From contig NC_050470.1 in NCBI RefSeq assembly GCF_013373865.1, forward strand, positions 14,573,244 to 14,637,243: a stretch of 64,000 nt of DNA. Direction: 5' to 3'. The stretch is from Monomorium pharaonis. Its lineage: Eukaryota; Arthropoda; Insecta; Hymenoptera; Formicidae. Below the pieces are notes generated by a model. The model had not been told where the DNA came from, ran no database searches, and saw only the letters and a list, made by a program, of their open reading frames with translations. The position numbers and the translations under genes are program-made. Below are positions 49,201 through 57,439 of this stretch, in pieces (the first letter of the stretch is position 1; each line of letters starts with the position of its first letter).

Positions 49201-52200
49201 CACAGAATTATCAAATGTCCCCTAAAATATTTGGAATAGTGTATAAATTATATGTACATACGATAAAGGTATTCATAGGATATGTGATGGGACATATTTA
49301 AAGTATTCGAGGAATATTGCTACGAATAAACTGCCATGCGCAAGCGCATTATGACCATGTGTGAAACAGAACGCAGTTTGTGTCATGTCGTACCCAAGTA
49401 GCAACCTAATGTCAAATATAATTTTAAAGACGTTTTAATAACGTTTGAAATGTCAAGAAGGCGTTATTAAAATGATATTTGGCGTCACCTTGCTACTTGG
49501 GTACAAGATCTGTAGATGAATGACGGGAGGGGAAGGAAGGTCTCCGCATCCATTGTTACACATGTGGCCCTAAAATGGCCGAAGCCAATACAATGTATTA
49601 ATTCCACTTTCCCCTTACTACGACTCATTCACTCTTCTTGTACAACAAACAATACACATACACTTTATAGCCCTAAAATGGCGCTCATGCGAAGGAGCCA
49701 GATATGCATAGTTATAACCGGATACAGCAGGCTGAGTGAAACAGACACAGTAACAAACGAACACAGTAATGAACGGACACAGTAACAAACGGACACAGTA
49801 CGAAACGGATACAGTGTGAAACGGACACACCGTGGTGGCAATCGGACACATTGCAAAACGGATACAGCAAACCGAAGTCGCAAACCATGTGATAAGTCTG
49901 TTGGTTACTGTGTCCGTTTGGTTTGTGTGCATTTGGTCCGTGCGCATTTGGTCCGTGCGCATTTGATCTGTGCGCATTTGGTCTGTGTCCGTTTCACTCA
50001 GCCTGCTGTGTCCGTTTATTACTGTGCGCATCTGGGACGCTGCCGCATGGGTTTGCGATTGTGTCCGTTTCGCACTGTGTCCGTTTGTTACTATGTCCGT
50101 TTCTCAGTCTGCTGTGTCCGTTTATTACTGTGCGCATCTGGGACGCTCCCATGCGAAGACCCTCCCGTCGTTCATCTACTGACCTTCTTTGGGTACATAC
50201 AGCATGCCGGTTAGGTGCTGTGTGCCGGTTTTCTGCTTGTTTTATACAGCTCATAGAAGAGATTGACCGTGTTTGCAAAGTAAGTGATTTAAAGCTCAGA
50301 AATTTTTTACACATTGTAATATTCATTAAGTTTGCAGCAAGTTCGGCTTCTTTTTATTTGTGTATATCCTATATATGTAACCTATAAAACATGATGCATA
50401 TTTACACGCACATACACACGTAAAAGCGGAATTTAAGAGAAGACATTTAATGATTCCTGTGATATCCTATGAATATTCTGGAAAAGATACGAATATCTAT
50501 GGAATATATTTTTGGAATAATAGGAATATTTTTAGAATATTAGAGGGATATCTAAGGTTTGCTGGGTTAAATATAAATCTGTCGATAACTACAATCGATA
50601 AATCAATCACTTTGATACTATGATAATACAGAGTATTAATTAATTGGTAGTAGAATGCTCCGAAGCATATCCTAGATAACGTGTACGTGTATTGCTAACG
50701 TTTAATTGTACCAACTTTATTTTAGTTTTAAGCGAGATTTTTCTTCCTTTCTTAAAATAAATAAAAACTAATACATATTTAAGTCTCGCTTAAATTTAAA
50801 ATAAATTTGGTGCAATCGGTTAGCAATACGTTATGCTTTGGAGCGTGCTACTGCCGATTAATTAATACTTTGCATTATCATGGTATCAGAGTGATTGACT
50901 TATCGATTGCAGATATTGACAGATTTTTACATAATGCTCTTCACAAACATTAATCCCTCGTTCTGTTGATATTGAGTCTTCGCGTCAGAGTCTTACATGC
51001 GTTGTGTAAACACGTTTTCTTCGAATAATTTTTGGTCGCTGAATAATTAACCAGTAATAATTAATAACAACAAATAGATAGATTTGTTTTCGTGTAAGTT
51101 TGTAAAAGTATTAATACGTAATACATTTTGTAAAAGACAACAATTTTTTAATTGTTTACGTAATTGCGTAACCTGTAATTATTGTAATCTAAATTTTTTT
51201 AAATAAAAATAAGCCGCGGAATGAGTTACTCGGATAGTGATATGTAATTTGTAATGAATCGATAAACTTATAAATTACTCGATGAAGTGCGTGAATTAAT
51301 TCGATGCGTATTGTGTGACTAGCGAAAAAAACTTATTGTTTATCGGTATTTGTGGATTTGTTACATGTGAAGTGTTACATGTAAAGTGTTGTTCATTCTC
51401 GGTAAAACTATTTATGCTTCAAACAGTATGAAAAGACATCGAATTTGTGATCACCCATGTTGGATGGTGAGTTGCGCTACCCCTGCCTACCTTCTTTACG
51501 CCTCTCATGATTCGGTAACTATTTTATTTAATAATTCAAAAAGTATGCTTTGGATAAAATTTTCGTAACAAAAATTTGTTCCAGAAATGACTCAGGAATA
51601 CGTTATTGCAAGGACACCTGGGTTGTTCTAAATCATCTTATATACATGTGTATGTGTATAAACCGGATGATTCTTAATGATTGTCCCAACTTTTTACCAT
51701 GGGAGGTGAGATTACCCACTGCAATCTTAGTACACACATGTACGACATACTGTGTGCATATGCCGTACGTGTGTGTATTAAGATGTAGTCGGTAATCTCA
51801 TCTTCCACGGTAAAAAGTTGAGATAATCATTAAAAACCACCCTGTATGTTTTATCTCAATTATTATTATATAAGCAATTTGTATTTTAGCAAAAGTGGCA
51901 GTTCAATACAAGTTGTTGCCGCTACCATTAATCTAAGCGTCCCGCAATCGCAGCATGATGTCGCAAAAATTATTGTGCACCCGAGATATAATTCAGCTGA
52001 TTCCTGGATTAACGACATTGCTTTACTAAAAGTAAGTAAAGCGTTTTTTTTTACTCAAAAAAATCTTAGAAGCTTTATTTTATTTCTTTAATAAAAATTA
52101 TAAATCTTAAGCCAAAAGCATTTTTCAGGTAAAAACTCCCTTTAAAAAATCTGTCTACGTCGGACACGTTCCTTTGCCACCAAAAGGTCATGCCGTTAAA

Positions 52201-53878
52201 GCCAACGATATTGCTATTGTATCGGGATGGGGCAGGCTTTGGGTGAGTCTTTCGCCGTTTAAGAGCACTGTGGAAGTTTGAAGATCTCAAAAATTTACTT
52301 ACGTTTAAGTGTTAATAAGAAAGCCGCGAATAAACATAGAACTTTTTTATTTTTTAGAAAAATATTTCCTCTTCTTTGGCTTCCCTCTAGAAGTTATGCT
52401 TGAAAATTGAAGACAAAAATAAAATTAACAAAATGACGTTTAAAACAGAGAATGTAAAAACAATTGTTTTTTAAACATCATTTTGTTAATTTTATTTTTA
52501 CTTTTAATTTTTTAGATATACCCTCTAGAAAGAAGTCAAAGGAGGGAAAATATTTTTGTGACTTCTTAAAATCTTTTTCCATTTAACCAGAATCGTGATA
52601 AAAACGCAAATTCAACATATTTAATATTTTTTATTGGAACATCAAAATTATTCACTCTGGAATGATTCTGAGTGGAATTTTACTTTATAATGTTGTAGTA
52701 TGTAGTTAATACTGTAAAAAATAGCAGCGTCAAGTTTTTTCTAACATTTTATTTATCTTTATTACGCTTTTTGGTTTTCTATATAGTGTTAATATATTAA
52801 TTGAAACGCATTATAATAATATTATTGAAAAAAACATTTTAATATTAAAAGTAATAATAAATAAATTTTGTATAAATTTCCATTTTTGTAGTTGGCGCAT
52901 TTATTGTATATCAATTTTTTGTAAAAAAGATATATTTTTTGTCTTTTTAGTTAAAAAGACAATTTCTTGTAATTTTACACATTTATATTTATTTTGTATC
53001 ATGTAAAAAAATAAAAGCAGTAAAAAAAGTACTTTCCTTAAAGAAGCACACACATACACGCGCGCGCGCGCGCATTTTTTAATTAAAAAAAAAGCGCCAA
53101 TTTTGTTTGGATATATGTTTCATTAGGTATTGCGCTCATGTTTGCCCAATAATTTTATTTTAATTTTAATAGAAAGATAAAAGATATTGTACTTTTAACT
53201 ATACATTTTATATTATATGCCCAATATTATACATGCTATTAATTCGGTCACATGATTTTGTTGAGGCATATTCAGATATATAAAATCTGTGTCTGCTACA
53301 TTTAATTATCTAAAGTTGTTCTGCGAGCTGCAATTATAAATATTATTACGAAATTATAGCAAGGAGGCCCAACTACTACTAAACTACAACGAGTTAACAT
53401 CGTTATCGCTGATCAAGATTACTGCAAATATAAGTACAATAATATGGGATTAAACGTCTATCCAACACAAGTTTGCGCGTATGACCCGTCAATCCAGAAA
53501 GGATCTTGCCATGTAAGTCTTTTTTTAATTTTAGCTTCCATTGCATTATAATTTCCTGAGTAGCATTTCAGCAACTTTTAATATTGTTGAAATATCTTAC
53601 GGTATTTGAGTTAAACTGAAATCTTTTAAATGTAGTGTCTCAAAAATCTCAAATATTTGAAATTGTAATTAAGAAGATACATAAATTAAAAATGTTAAAT
53701 ATTATTTATTAATTTAAAAGACATTTTTTTCCAGGGTGATTCTGGTGGTCCATTGACTGTTGGTGGAAAACTCGTTGGATTAGTATCTTGGGCAAATGGT
53801 TGCGCCAGTACCACCTACCCTACTGTTTATACTCGTGTCGTTTCTTATTTGGATTGGATTGCAGATAATGCAATTTAA
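26552..53878 (+). CDS. Secreted S1 serine protease (chymotrypsin/elastase-like), 7 exons
   Basis: Coding exons: 26552-26600, 47996-48069, 48257-48351, 51890-52031, 52129-52242, 53360-53512 and 53735-53878; all introns are GT-AG and the 771 coding bases give 256 residues. Residues 1-16 form a signal peptide (MALKILSLLSLLTFCH). A short activation peptide ends at R26, with mature start IVNGED. The catalytic triad is H69 (TAAHC), D115 (NDIALLK) and S212 (GDSGGP). By alignment to chymotrypsin numbering, position 189 is Gly (GSCHGDSGGP), 216 is Ala (SWANGC) and 226 is Thr (YPTVYTRV). That excludes trypsin specificity and suggests a restricted, elastase- or chymotrypsin-like pocket. It probably acts extracellularly, in gut or haemolymph. 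Intron 1 is 21.4 kb, swollen by mobile elements; the other introns are 0.1-3.5 kb. The frame is intact and splice sites are good, so it is likely functional. Confidence 0.93.
26731..26774 (+). repeat. (TG)n-(CG)n microsatellite
   Basis: Alternating purine-pyrimidine tract, TG then GCGC, in intron 1. A comparable CA-CG tract occurs in intron 5 at 53045-53073. Confidence 0.95.
27770..27955. repeat. Dispersed repeat, copy 2
   Basis: Shares with 24331-24545 the order CAATTGAGTC, ATTCAATCGGTT, GTTCTGATAA, CGCGTAAA and a terminal CTTGACGCGAGGCACTGCC ... CTCTTGATT. Confidence 0.55.
28990..29105 (+). repeat. Tandem ~55-bp repeat, two copies plus partial
   Basis: Each unit contains GAAAACTCA..C.AATAAAGCAT and a GAGAGATGA- or GAGAGGCGA-type block. 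Confidence 0.75.
29324..31201. mobile_element. Solo LTR, 1878 bp, 4-bp target duplication
   Basis: Ends TGTTACGTCC ... GGACGTAACA form a perfect 10-bp inverted pair and are flanked by ATGA on both sides (29320-29323, 31202-31205). It carries GC-richer blocks and tandem segments (30040-30235), and no full ORF. Size and duplication suggest Ty3/Gypsy type. Confidence 0.85.
30040..30235 (+). repeat. Tandem ~55-60 bp repeats inside the LTR
   Basis: Units of the form CTTGAGGATCACACGAGGG / TTCCTCAAGGTTGTGAGATGG, changing to GAGATTCACATACGGGAGCC / TCAAGTTCGTGTGAG. About four diverged copies. Confidence 0.75.
31496..32275. other. AT-rich DNA without recognised features
   Basis: Between the long-TIR element and the end of the transposase pseudogene. 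It may include the 3' flank of that transposon. No terminal repeat was found. Confidence 0.5.
32880..33440 (+). repeat. Array of ~88-bp units, six to seven copies
   Basis: Each unit has GACGTCCATTAGGGATCCA, then TAAACTTCCATAGCTCCATT and a TTTACCTCCATGGCGGAAGTT-like block. Units diverge by roughly 10-15 percent by eye. Confidence 0.9.
34180..34234 (+). ncRNA. tRNA-like pol III promoter (SINE-type)
   Basis: An A box TGGCATAGCAGA (11 of 12 consensus positions) starts at 34180. A perfect B box GGTTCAAAACC lies at 34224-34234, the normal spacing. A cloverleaf is poor and no acceptor stem closes, so this is not a working tRNA gene. Confidence 0.7.
34856..36004. mobile_element. Element with CCAGATAGCACAG ends, containing a second copy of the same ends
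   Basis: Right end CTGTGCTATCTGG (36001 region) and left end CTAGATAGCACAA (34856) are inverted. An inner pair, CCCAGATAGCACAGAG at 35405 and CTATGCTATCTGAGG at 35547-35561, marks a smaller nested copy of about 160 bp. The arms carry GAATTC- and TCTTTTT-rich sequence. An AT repeat lies at 35626-35661. It splits the transposase between GDGDS and KTFKGIVD. Confidence 0.75.
35405..35561. mobile_element. Nested ~157-bp foldback copy
   Basis: Ends CCAGATAGCACAGAG and CTCTATGCTATCTGAGG. The arms share AAAAAGAATTCAATTTT / TTGAGTTCTTTTTGG and ACCAATTATGAA / TGCATAATTGGTG, giving an almost complete palindrome. Confidence 0.8.
36146..36597. mobile_element. Palindromic MITE, 452 bp, TTA target duplication
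   Basis: Ends CAAGGGAACCTCGC ... GCGAGGTTCCCTTG with inverted arms of about 200 bases. Flanks are TTA at 36143-36145 and 36598-36600. A 3-bp TTA duplication fits the PIF/Harbinger type. It interrupts the transposase pseudogene. A diverged relative may lie at 59730-60010. Confidence 0.88.
37731..38657. mobile_element. piggyBac-like element, internally deleted
   Basis: Ends CCCTCGGAGAACACA ... TGTGTTCTCCGAGGG with TTAA to the right and a TAGTA-type remnant to the left. Subterminal GGGTCAATTTGACCC palindromes are present near both ends. Near 38090-38150 the plus strand reads an acidic SDYSEVVAD segment that could be the N-terminus of a transposase; nothing more of it remains. Confidence 0.75.
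39101..39162 (+). ncRNA. 5S rRNA-derived segment (element A core)
   Basis: TTCAAAGTCAAGCAACGTCGG followed by CGATGGTTGACACTTGGATG and GGTAACCGC aligns along its length with the A box, intermediate element and C box region of 5S rRNA. The outer helices of 5S are absent, so it is not a 5S gene but a type 1 pol III promoter remnant, as in 5S-derived SINEs. Confidence 0.8.
39856..40031. mobile_element. Palindromic MITE, ~176 bp
   Basis: The arms AAATGATG.ATTAGA.TCTTAAAAATAA and the AGTTTTTAAAGTG block are repeated inverted around a 20-base centre. No clear duplication. Confidence 0.75.
40032..41160. other. AT-rich DNA with a dispersed-repeat end
   Basis: No gene seen. At 40388-40450 the motif AATCAAGAGACACGGTAGTG and CTCGCGCCAAGTGAAAGC is the third copy of the repeat at 24331 and 27770, in opposite orientation. 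Confidence 0.55.
41165..41405 (+). repeat. Array rich in AGATATCTTTT palindromes
   Basis: Repeated blocks of AAAAGACATCTTG, AGATATCTTTT and AAAGATGTCTT. It resembles the terminal arrays of elements A-D, but no partner array was found. Confidence 0.7.
41559..41660. mobile_element. Small palindrome next to an F1-type terminus
   Basis: GACACCACCAATCAGATT (41557-41574) pairs with AATTTGATTGGTGGTGTC (41610-41627). It is followed by CACTGTACGCATCTGGGACT, the terminal sequence of the F1 foldback family. Confidence 0.65.
42142..43363. mobile_element. Element B: GGACGTCC-array arms around a 5S-like core
   Basis: Left end CCCAGATAGCACACGG at 42142, right end CTGTGCTATCT at about 43353-43363. The left arm (42155-42395) and right arm (43196-43345) are inverted arrays of AGGACGTCCT and AGGACATCCTGAGG. 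The core matches element A's core in reverse (42430-42870). Confidence 0.8.
42697..42756 (-). ncRNA. 5S rRNA-derived segment (element B core)
   Basis: On the minus strand TTCGAAGTCAAGCATCGTCGG, then GGTTGATACTTGGATGGGTG and ACCG, slightly closer to 5S rRNA than the copy at 39101. A and C box positions are conserved. Confidence 0.8.
43490..43706. repeat. Additional GGACATCC-type arms ending in CCCAG
   Basis: Blocks at 43498-43535 and 43640-43700 carry CAGGACAT and GGACGTCCT. The right end GGACGTCCTGTGCTGGG complements a CCCAGCACAGG terminus. This is probably a second, core-less element abutting element B. Confidence 0.65.
43707..44343. other. AT-rich stretch with a tRNA-like remnant
   Basis: Otherwise featureless. 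The tRNA-like part is described separately. Confidence 0.5.
44235..44316 (-). ncRNA. tRNA-like SINE or tRNA pseudogene
   Basis: The minus strand has an A box-like TGGTATAGCGGATGG and an anticodon-arm-like TTGGTCTGTTACGCCAA, whose 7-base loop would place GTT as anticodon. The B box-like part is AGGTTTGATTCTGG. The T stem is poor and no 3' acceptor strand pairs with GAGCGTG. So it is a remnant, not a tRNA gene. Confidence 0.6.
44390..45062 (+). mobile_element. P-superfamily element, 673 bp, with 8-bp target duplication
   Basis: Ends CATGGTATAAGGAGACAAGG ... and the inverted CCTTGTCTCCTTACACCATG, with AATCAGCT on both flanks (44382-44389 and 45063-45070). The 8-bp duplication and a THAP exon identify the P-element superfamily. 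Nearly all of the transposase is deleted. Confidence 0.9.
44536..44739 (+). pseudogene. THAP-domain first exon of a P-type transposase
   Basis: The ATG at 44536 starts MVACNVKKCTNRS; SFPKEPEFTIKWMEACGKK follows. The C-x4-C, NRS, FPK.P and W..ACG features are those of a THAP C2CH DNA-binding finger, which in P elements contacts subterminal sites. Coding similarity ends near 44690, probably at a lost splice site. The rest of the transposase is absent. Confidence 0.9.
45815..46575. mobile_element. Foldback element F2 with minisatellite arms and the F1-type core
   Basis: Arms at 45830-46062 and 46310-46560 are inverted arrays built from AACGTGGCCATTTCG-type units. Outer parts share ATACATCGG / CGATACATCG. 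The core, 46090-46300, contains GACTTGGACGAGGTGGATGC, a GGGGGCCAAAGGCCCTCC hairpin, (TG)n at 46169-46252 and CTGCAACTTTCC. The same blocks occur in the same order, inverted, in F1 at 17380-17567. Confidence 0.85.
46169..46252 (+). repeat. (TG)n microsatellite in the F2 core
   Basis: About 40 TG units with a few interruptions, at the same place as (CA)n in F1. Confidence 0.95.
49388..49503. mobile_element. Palindromic MITE, ~116 bp
   Basis: Ends GTACCCAAGTAGCAA ... TTGCTACTTGGGTAC. The arms include AATGTCAAATAT / ATATTTGGCGT and AACGTTTGAAATG around the middle. Confidence 0.85.
49698..50142. mobile_element. Foldback element F3 (F1 family), with a duplicated right end
   Basis: Left end CCAGATATGCATAG; right end GTGCGCATCTGGG occurs twice (about 50036 and 50142). 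The arms are arrays of GGACACAGTAACAAAC and its complement, as in F1. The small centre is CGCAAACCATGTGAT, related to the F1 and F2 cores but without a dinucleotide tract. Confidence 0.85.
50577..50922. repeat. Imperfect palindrome, centre of the intron 3 element
   Basis: TCGATAACTACAATCGATAA at 50579 pairs with TTATCGATTGCAGATATTGA near 50900, and AAGCGAGATT pairs with AAGTCTCGCTT around the centre at about 50750. Confidence 0.85.
51656..51846. mobile_element. Small MITE beside exon 4
   Basis: The arms ACTTTTTACCATGGGAGG / CTTCCACGGTAAAAAGT and ATGATTCTTAATGATTGTC / ATAATCATTAAAAACCACC are inverted; the right end is CACCCTGTA, matching the CAGGGTG type. It ends about 40 bases before exon 4. 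Confidence 0.8.
52243..53359 (+). other. Intron 5 of the protease gene
   Basis: AT-rich. A pair of inverted GTTTAAAACAGAG / AATTGTTTTTTAAAC-type stretches is at 52425-52510, and a CA-CG alternating tract at 53045-53073. No nested element was identified. Confidence 0.7.
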
Positions 53879-54078
53879 AACAATCTCGCTCACTTTCAAA
53901 TATGATTTATATTCTATCCATTTGTTGTTTATATATAGAAATATTAAAATTTATATTATAATTTTCTATTTATTAGTTTTTAAAATTGGACAGAAACATT
54001 TTTTTGGTGTAAAAGACATATGTTATATGACATATGATTATACATAGATGCTCAAAATTGTATATATATTTTAAATGA

Positions 54079-54084
54079 AATAAA
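54079..54084 (+). terminator. Poly(A) signal of the protease gene
   Basis: AATAAA 200 bases after the stop codon, followed by a T-rich stretch. This gives a 3' UTR of about 220 bases. Confidence 0.7.
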
Positions 54085-54719
54085 TGTTCTTTATTTTAAA
54101 AAATTATTAATAAAATTAATCTGCTCAAAAAGGCCATAACCAATATAATCGTTCGATAAGTACCATTTATTATTTATCACAAATTTCATAGAATATTGTG
54201 GTTTTACTTTATTGAATATCCTGCATAAAATGCCTTATTCAAATATAATTTCGCATTCACGAGATTTTATCGTGAATTCTGCTTTGCAAAAATCTCGGAT
54301 TGGATCGTGGTCAATACTTTTCAGTGCGATATTGAGAATAGAACCATGAAATTTTGGTTGTGTTCCAAAATGTGCTGACAGTACTGATAGTACTGTTTTG
54401 TCGTTCCAAAATCGTTTTCAGTTCTGCTTTAAGTTAATAATACTGCTATTTTTTTCACAAAAGTTTTAGGGAATTGCTAACTTCCGGCTAATTTTGCACA
54501 CTTTCAGAAGGTAGTGCAAGTCATGATGTGAAAAGAAAGGTGTAACAACATCAGCGTGCACAGTAGTCAGCCAATCATGTGTGGATAAAAAAAATTAAAA
54601 AACAATATGGCTGCTTACGCAAACTAAGAGGCAAAATCAAATAACAGTAATTATCCAGTAAAATATATAATAAAATGGAGATTTGTGTAGCCATTCTATA
54701 CATAATGTAGATTACAAAA
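54085..54719. other. Intergenic flank of the P-like element
   Basis: No gene seen. It may include the 5' terminal part of the P-like element, since the THAP exon follows directly, but I could not find terminal repeats. Confidence 0.5.
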
Positions 54720-57060
54720 ATGCCATGCAGCGTGCTGTATACAAAACTGTAACAATCGTATTGAATGTACACGCTTGACAAATATAAAATTATTTTGTTT
54801 TCCGAAAAAAATCATTCGACAAAAGAAAATGCTACTACCATGTCTAACGACTTTACAGAATTGGTGTGCAACGTTTAATATTCCACCAGGTGTTTTGGAA
54901 GCTGTGCTTAAAATTATGCAAGATAAAGGAACAGAACCTTTGTACGACAATAAGATTAATAGTATTAACGTTTGATGAAATGTATATTTCTAATTGTATA
55001 GATATAAAATGAAAGGAACAAAAAATTAATAGGCCGTACAAAACTTGTCAATTTGTTACGGCAAGAGGATTGTTTTCTAAATGGAAACAACCCATATATT
55101 ACGAATTTGATAAGCCCATGTCTGCGTATACTTTATTAATAATAATAAACAGCGTTTATGAAATTAATTATACTGTTATTGTTGTGACGTGTGACATGGG
55201 GTCAACAAATATGAAGTTGTGGAACGAATTAATCATTGGACTCAATATTGACACTAACTCTCAAAACATACACAAAGAAATCACTCAAAAGTAAAATTAT
55301 ATTTTACATCCTTCGAATAACTCATTAAAAATCTTTTTCTTTACGGATGTTTCTCATTTAATAAAACTAGCTAAAAATAACTTGTTTGATTCTGGGTTTA
55401 AAAAAAATGGAAGTTATATCAATAAGACTTGTTTAAAGAAATTATTAAAACTAAATTTATAAGATTTGAAAGTAGCACACAAATTAATTGTTGCACATTT
55501 CGATGTAAAAGAAGCACATAGACAAAATGTAAAAATGACTGCACAAATTTTTTCATATCAGAATGCATCAGCAATATGGTAGTGTGGAGAAAAAGGTTTG
55601 CTGACTTCTCTACAATGAGAACAGACTGCTAATACACTCCAGTTATTTAATGAATGGTTTGATGTTTTTAACAGCTAATTAAAACTTGGACATTATGACA
55701 AATCACAATGCATACGGGATTAATTTAGAGCAATAAAATAAAATTATTAATAACATAAATGACTACATTCAAGAAATGCGAATTGGAATACGATTATCAT
55801 TGTTACAATTTCAAAAAGGAATTTTGATATGCAATAAGTATCTAGTAGAAATGTTTTCATATTTACAAAAAAATTATTCACCTGAAGTATTTCTAGTAAA
55901 TTATATTTTAACAAGGAGATTGAACCAGGATGTTCTTGAGAATTTGTTTTCCTATTTACAAATAATGGGTGGAGGATACGATCATCCAACATCAGTAAAA
56001 GTGACAGAATAAAATGGTGCATATTGAGCAAACATTCCGAATATGTTCTTTCATCAGGCACAAATACCTCTGCAGATAGTTCCACAATCCTCACAAATAT
56101 TGAAAATACACATAGCAATGCAGTAAGCAAAATAGCAAGTTTACATTCTGTATAAAACAAAACAGTTACAGACACAGAAAGTTTTATGGACATAGAACAA
56201 AATTGTATTAAAGCACAGAGAGAAGCAATAGAAACAGAAATAAAAAAAGCAGGAAACAATGAAAGTATAGAGATATAGAGCTTGTAATATTATTTTTTAC
56301 TATCGATGTATTGTTCGCAACACTGCATGCATATTTACATTTAATTGGTTGAAACATGGCTATTGCGCACGCTTGATGTTGTTTCATCTTTCTTCTTACA
56401 TTTTTCTTTCTAGCAACGGACTTAAGTAATTATACCCTTAATTTGAATTAGAACTACTTGAAATCCTGGAACGCATGACAGCTATAGATATTATAAAGCA
56501 AAATGTTTTGTTATATATTGCTGGATATGTGTCACATAGATTTCGGAATACCTATAGTTATTTAGGAATCCCTACAAAAAAATTTCCAAACCTATCTAAT
56601 GATTGGCTTTTATAAAAGAAGAATTTTACGAAAGATAGTGAAAAATGTCTGAATTAATACGATATCAAATTATCGATGGAGAGGAAAACAACACGAGATA
56701 TATATTACACCTGAAGATTACGAAAAAGCATTATCTGGTAAGAAGTATAGTTACTTAAAAGTTATAAGCTAACATAATAAGCTATCAAATCTTAAATTTT
56801 TATTTTTGTTAATAATCAATGTATATTATTGCAGATAAAAATTACGCTTCCAAAATTTTCGAAAATGTTAAGCAAATAGAAATGACTTTAAGTGAGACAA
56901 AGGAAAATTTTGAAATTGACAATGTCAAAGGCAAAGAAAATAGTTCAAAAAGAATAAATGTATTATTATGTATTATTATGTATTATTATGTATTATTGTT
57001 GTATATAGTATGTATTATTTTTGGACTTATACCAAAAATATAAACCAAGTTTAATAGTGG
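54720..57060 (+). pseudogene. P-element/THAP9-like transposase pseudogene
   Basis: The order of recognisable parts follows THAP9-type P transposases. A THAP finger (54721-54860: NCNNR, LFCFPKK) comes first. A segment with VVTCDMGSTNMKLWNELIIG of the RNase H-like domain (55150-55240) follows, then KVAHKLIVAHFDV and KMTAQIFSYQNASAIW (55470-55580), and FNEWFDVFNS (55650). The C-terminal part includes RLNQDVLENLFSYL and GGGYDHPTSV (55915-56000) and LLYIAGYVSHRF (56510). Several frameshifts and stops separate them, so no function remains. A minus-strand open frame at 55747-56259 is a shadow. Confidence 0.88.
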
Positions 57061-57439
57061 GAAATGCAGTCAAAAAAATCTTTTTAAAAAAATATCAGAA
57101 AGATTAGCACATAAAAATTTTTTTTCTCCAAAACAATGTATGACAAAATTAACAACTATGAAAAAAATGTATAAAAAAATATAATTCAAAATCAGGAAAT
57201 GACCGTCAAACCTGGCAGTATTATGAAGTATGTTTATTATTATTATACTTTTCTACATATTACTTATTGTATTATTAAAAGTAATAAATATTATTTGTAT
57301 CATTTATTTTATAGCAAAGGGAAGAAATATTTGGTAAAAAATCATGGGTAAAACCGTTAAGTACGCAATCATCAACTTCAAAAAATTTAAATAATGAAAC
57401 TAAAAATTGTGAGTTTGCCCGGGAAAAATACCTCTTATT

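Larger units (their letters stand above)
49121..50566. mobile_element. Element D: CCCAGC..AACCTTAGATAT ends, with nested insertions
   Basis: Left end CCCAGCTAACCTTAGATATG (49121) and right end reading CCCAGCAAACCTTAGATATC on the minus strand (50566). The arms have AGAATATTC and AGATATCT palindromes. Two further insertions are nested in it, at 49388-49503 and 49698-50142. Confidence 0.8.
48417..51641. mobile_element. 3.2-kb element in intron 3 with ~700-bp inverted arms
   Basis: The left arm (48417-49120) begins CAGGGTGATTTAGAACGACC and is repeated inverted in the right arm (50936-51641). Shared stretches include CCCAGGTGTCCTTGCAAT and ACTCAATGTCAACAGAACGA. The original centre is a palindrome (50577-50922). 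Element D lies at the left arm-centre border. No transposase is visible. Confidence 0.85.

Noticed and set aside
55747..56259. 170-codon minus-strand ORF
   Set aside because: It lies over the conserved plus-strand C-terminal motifs of the P-like transposase, which explain the sequence better.
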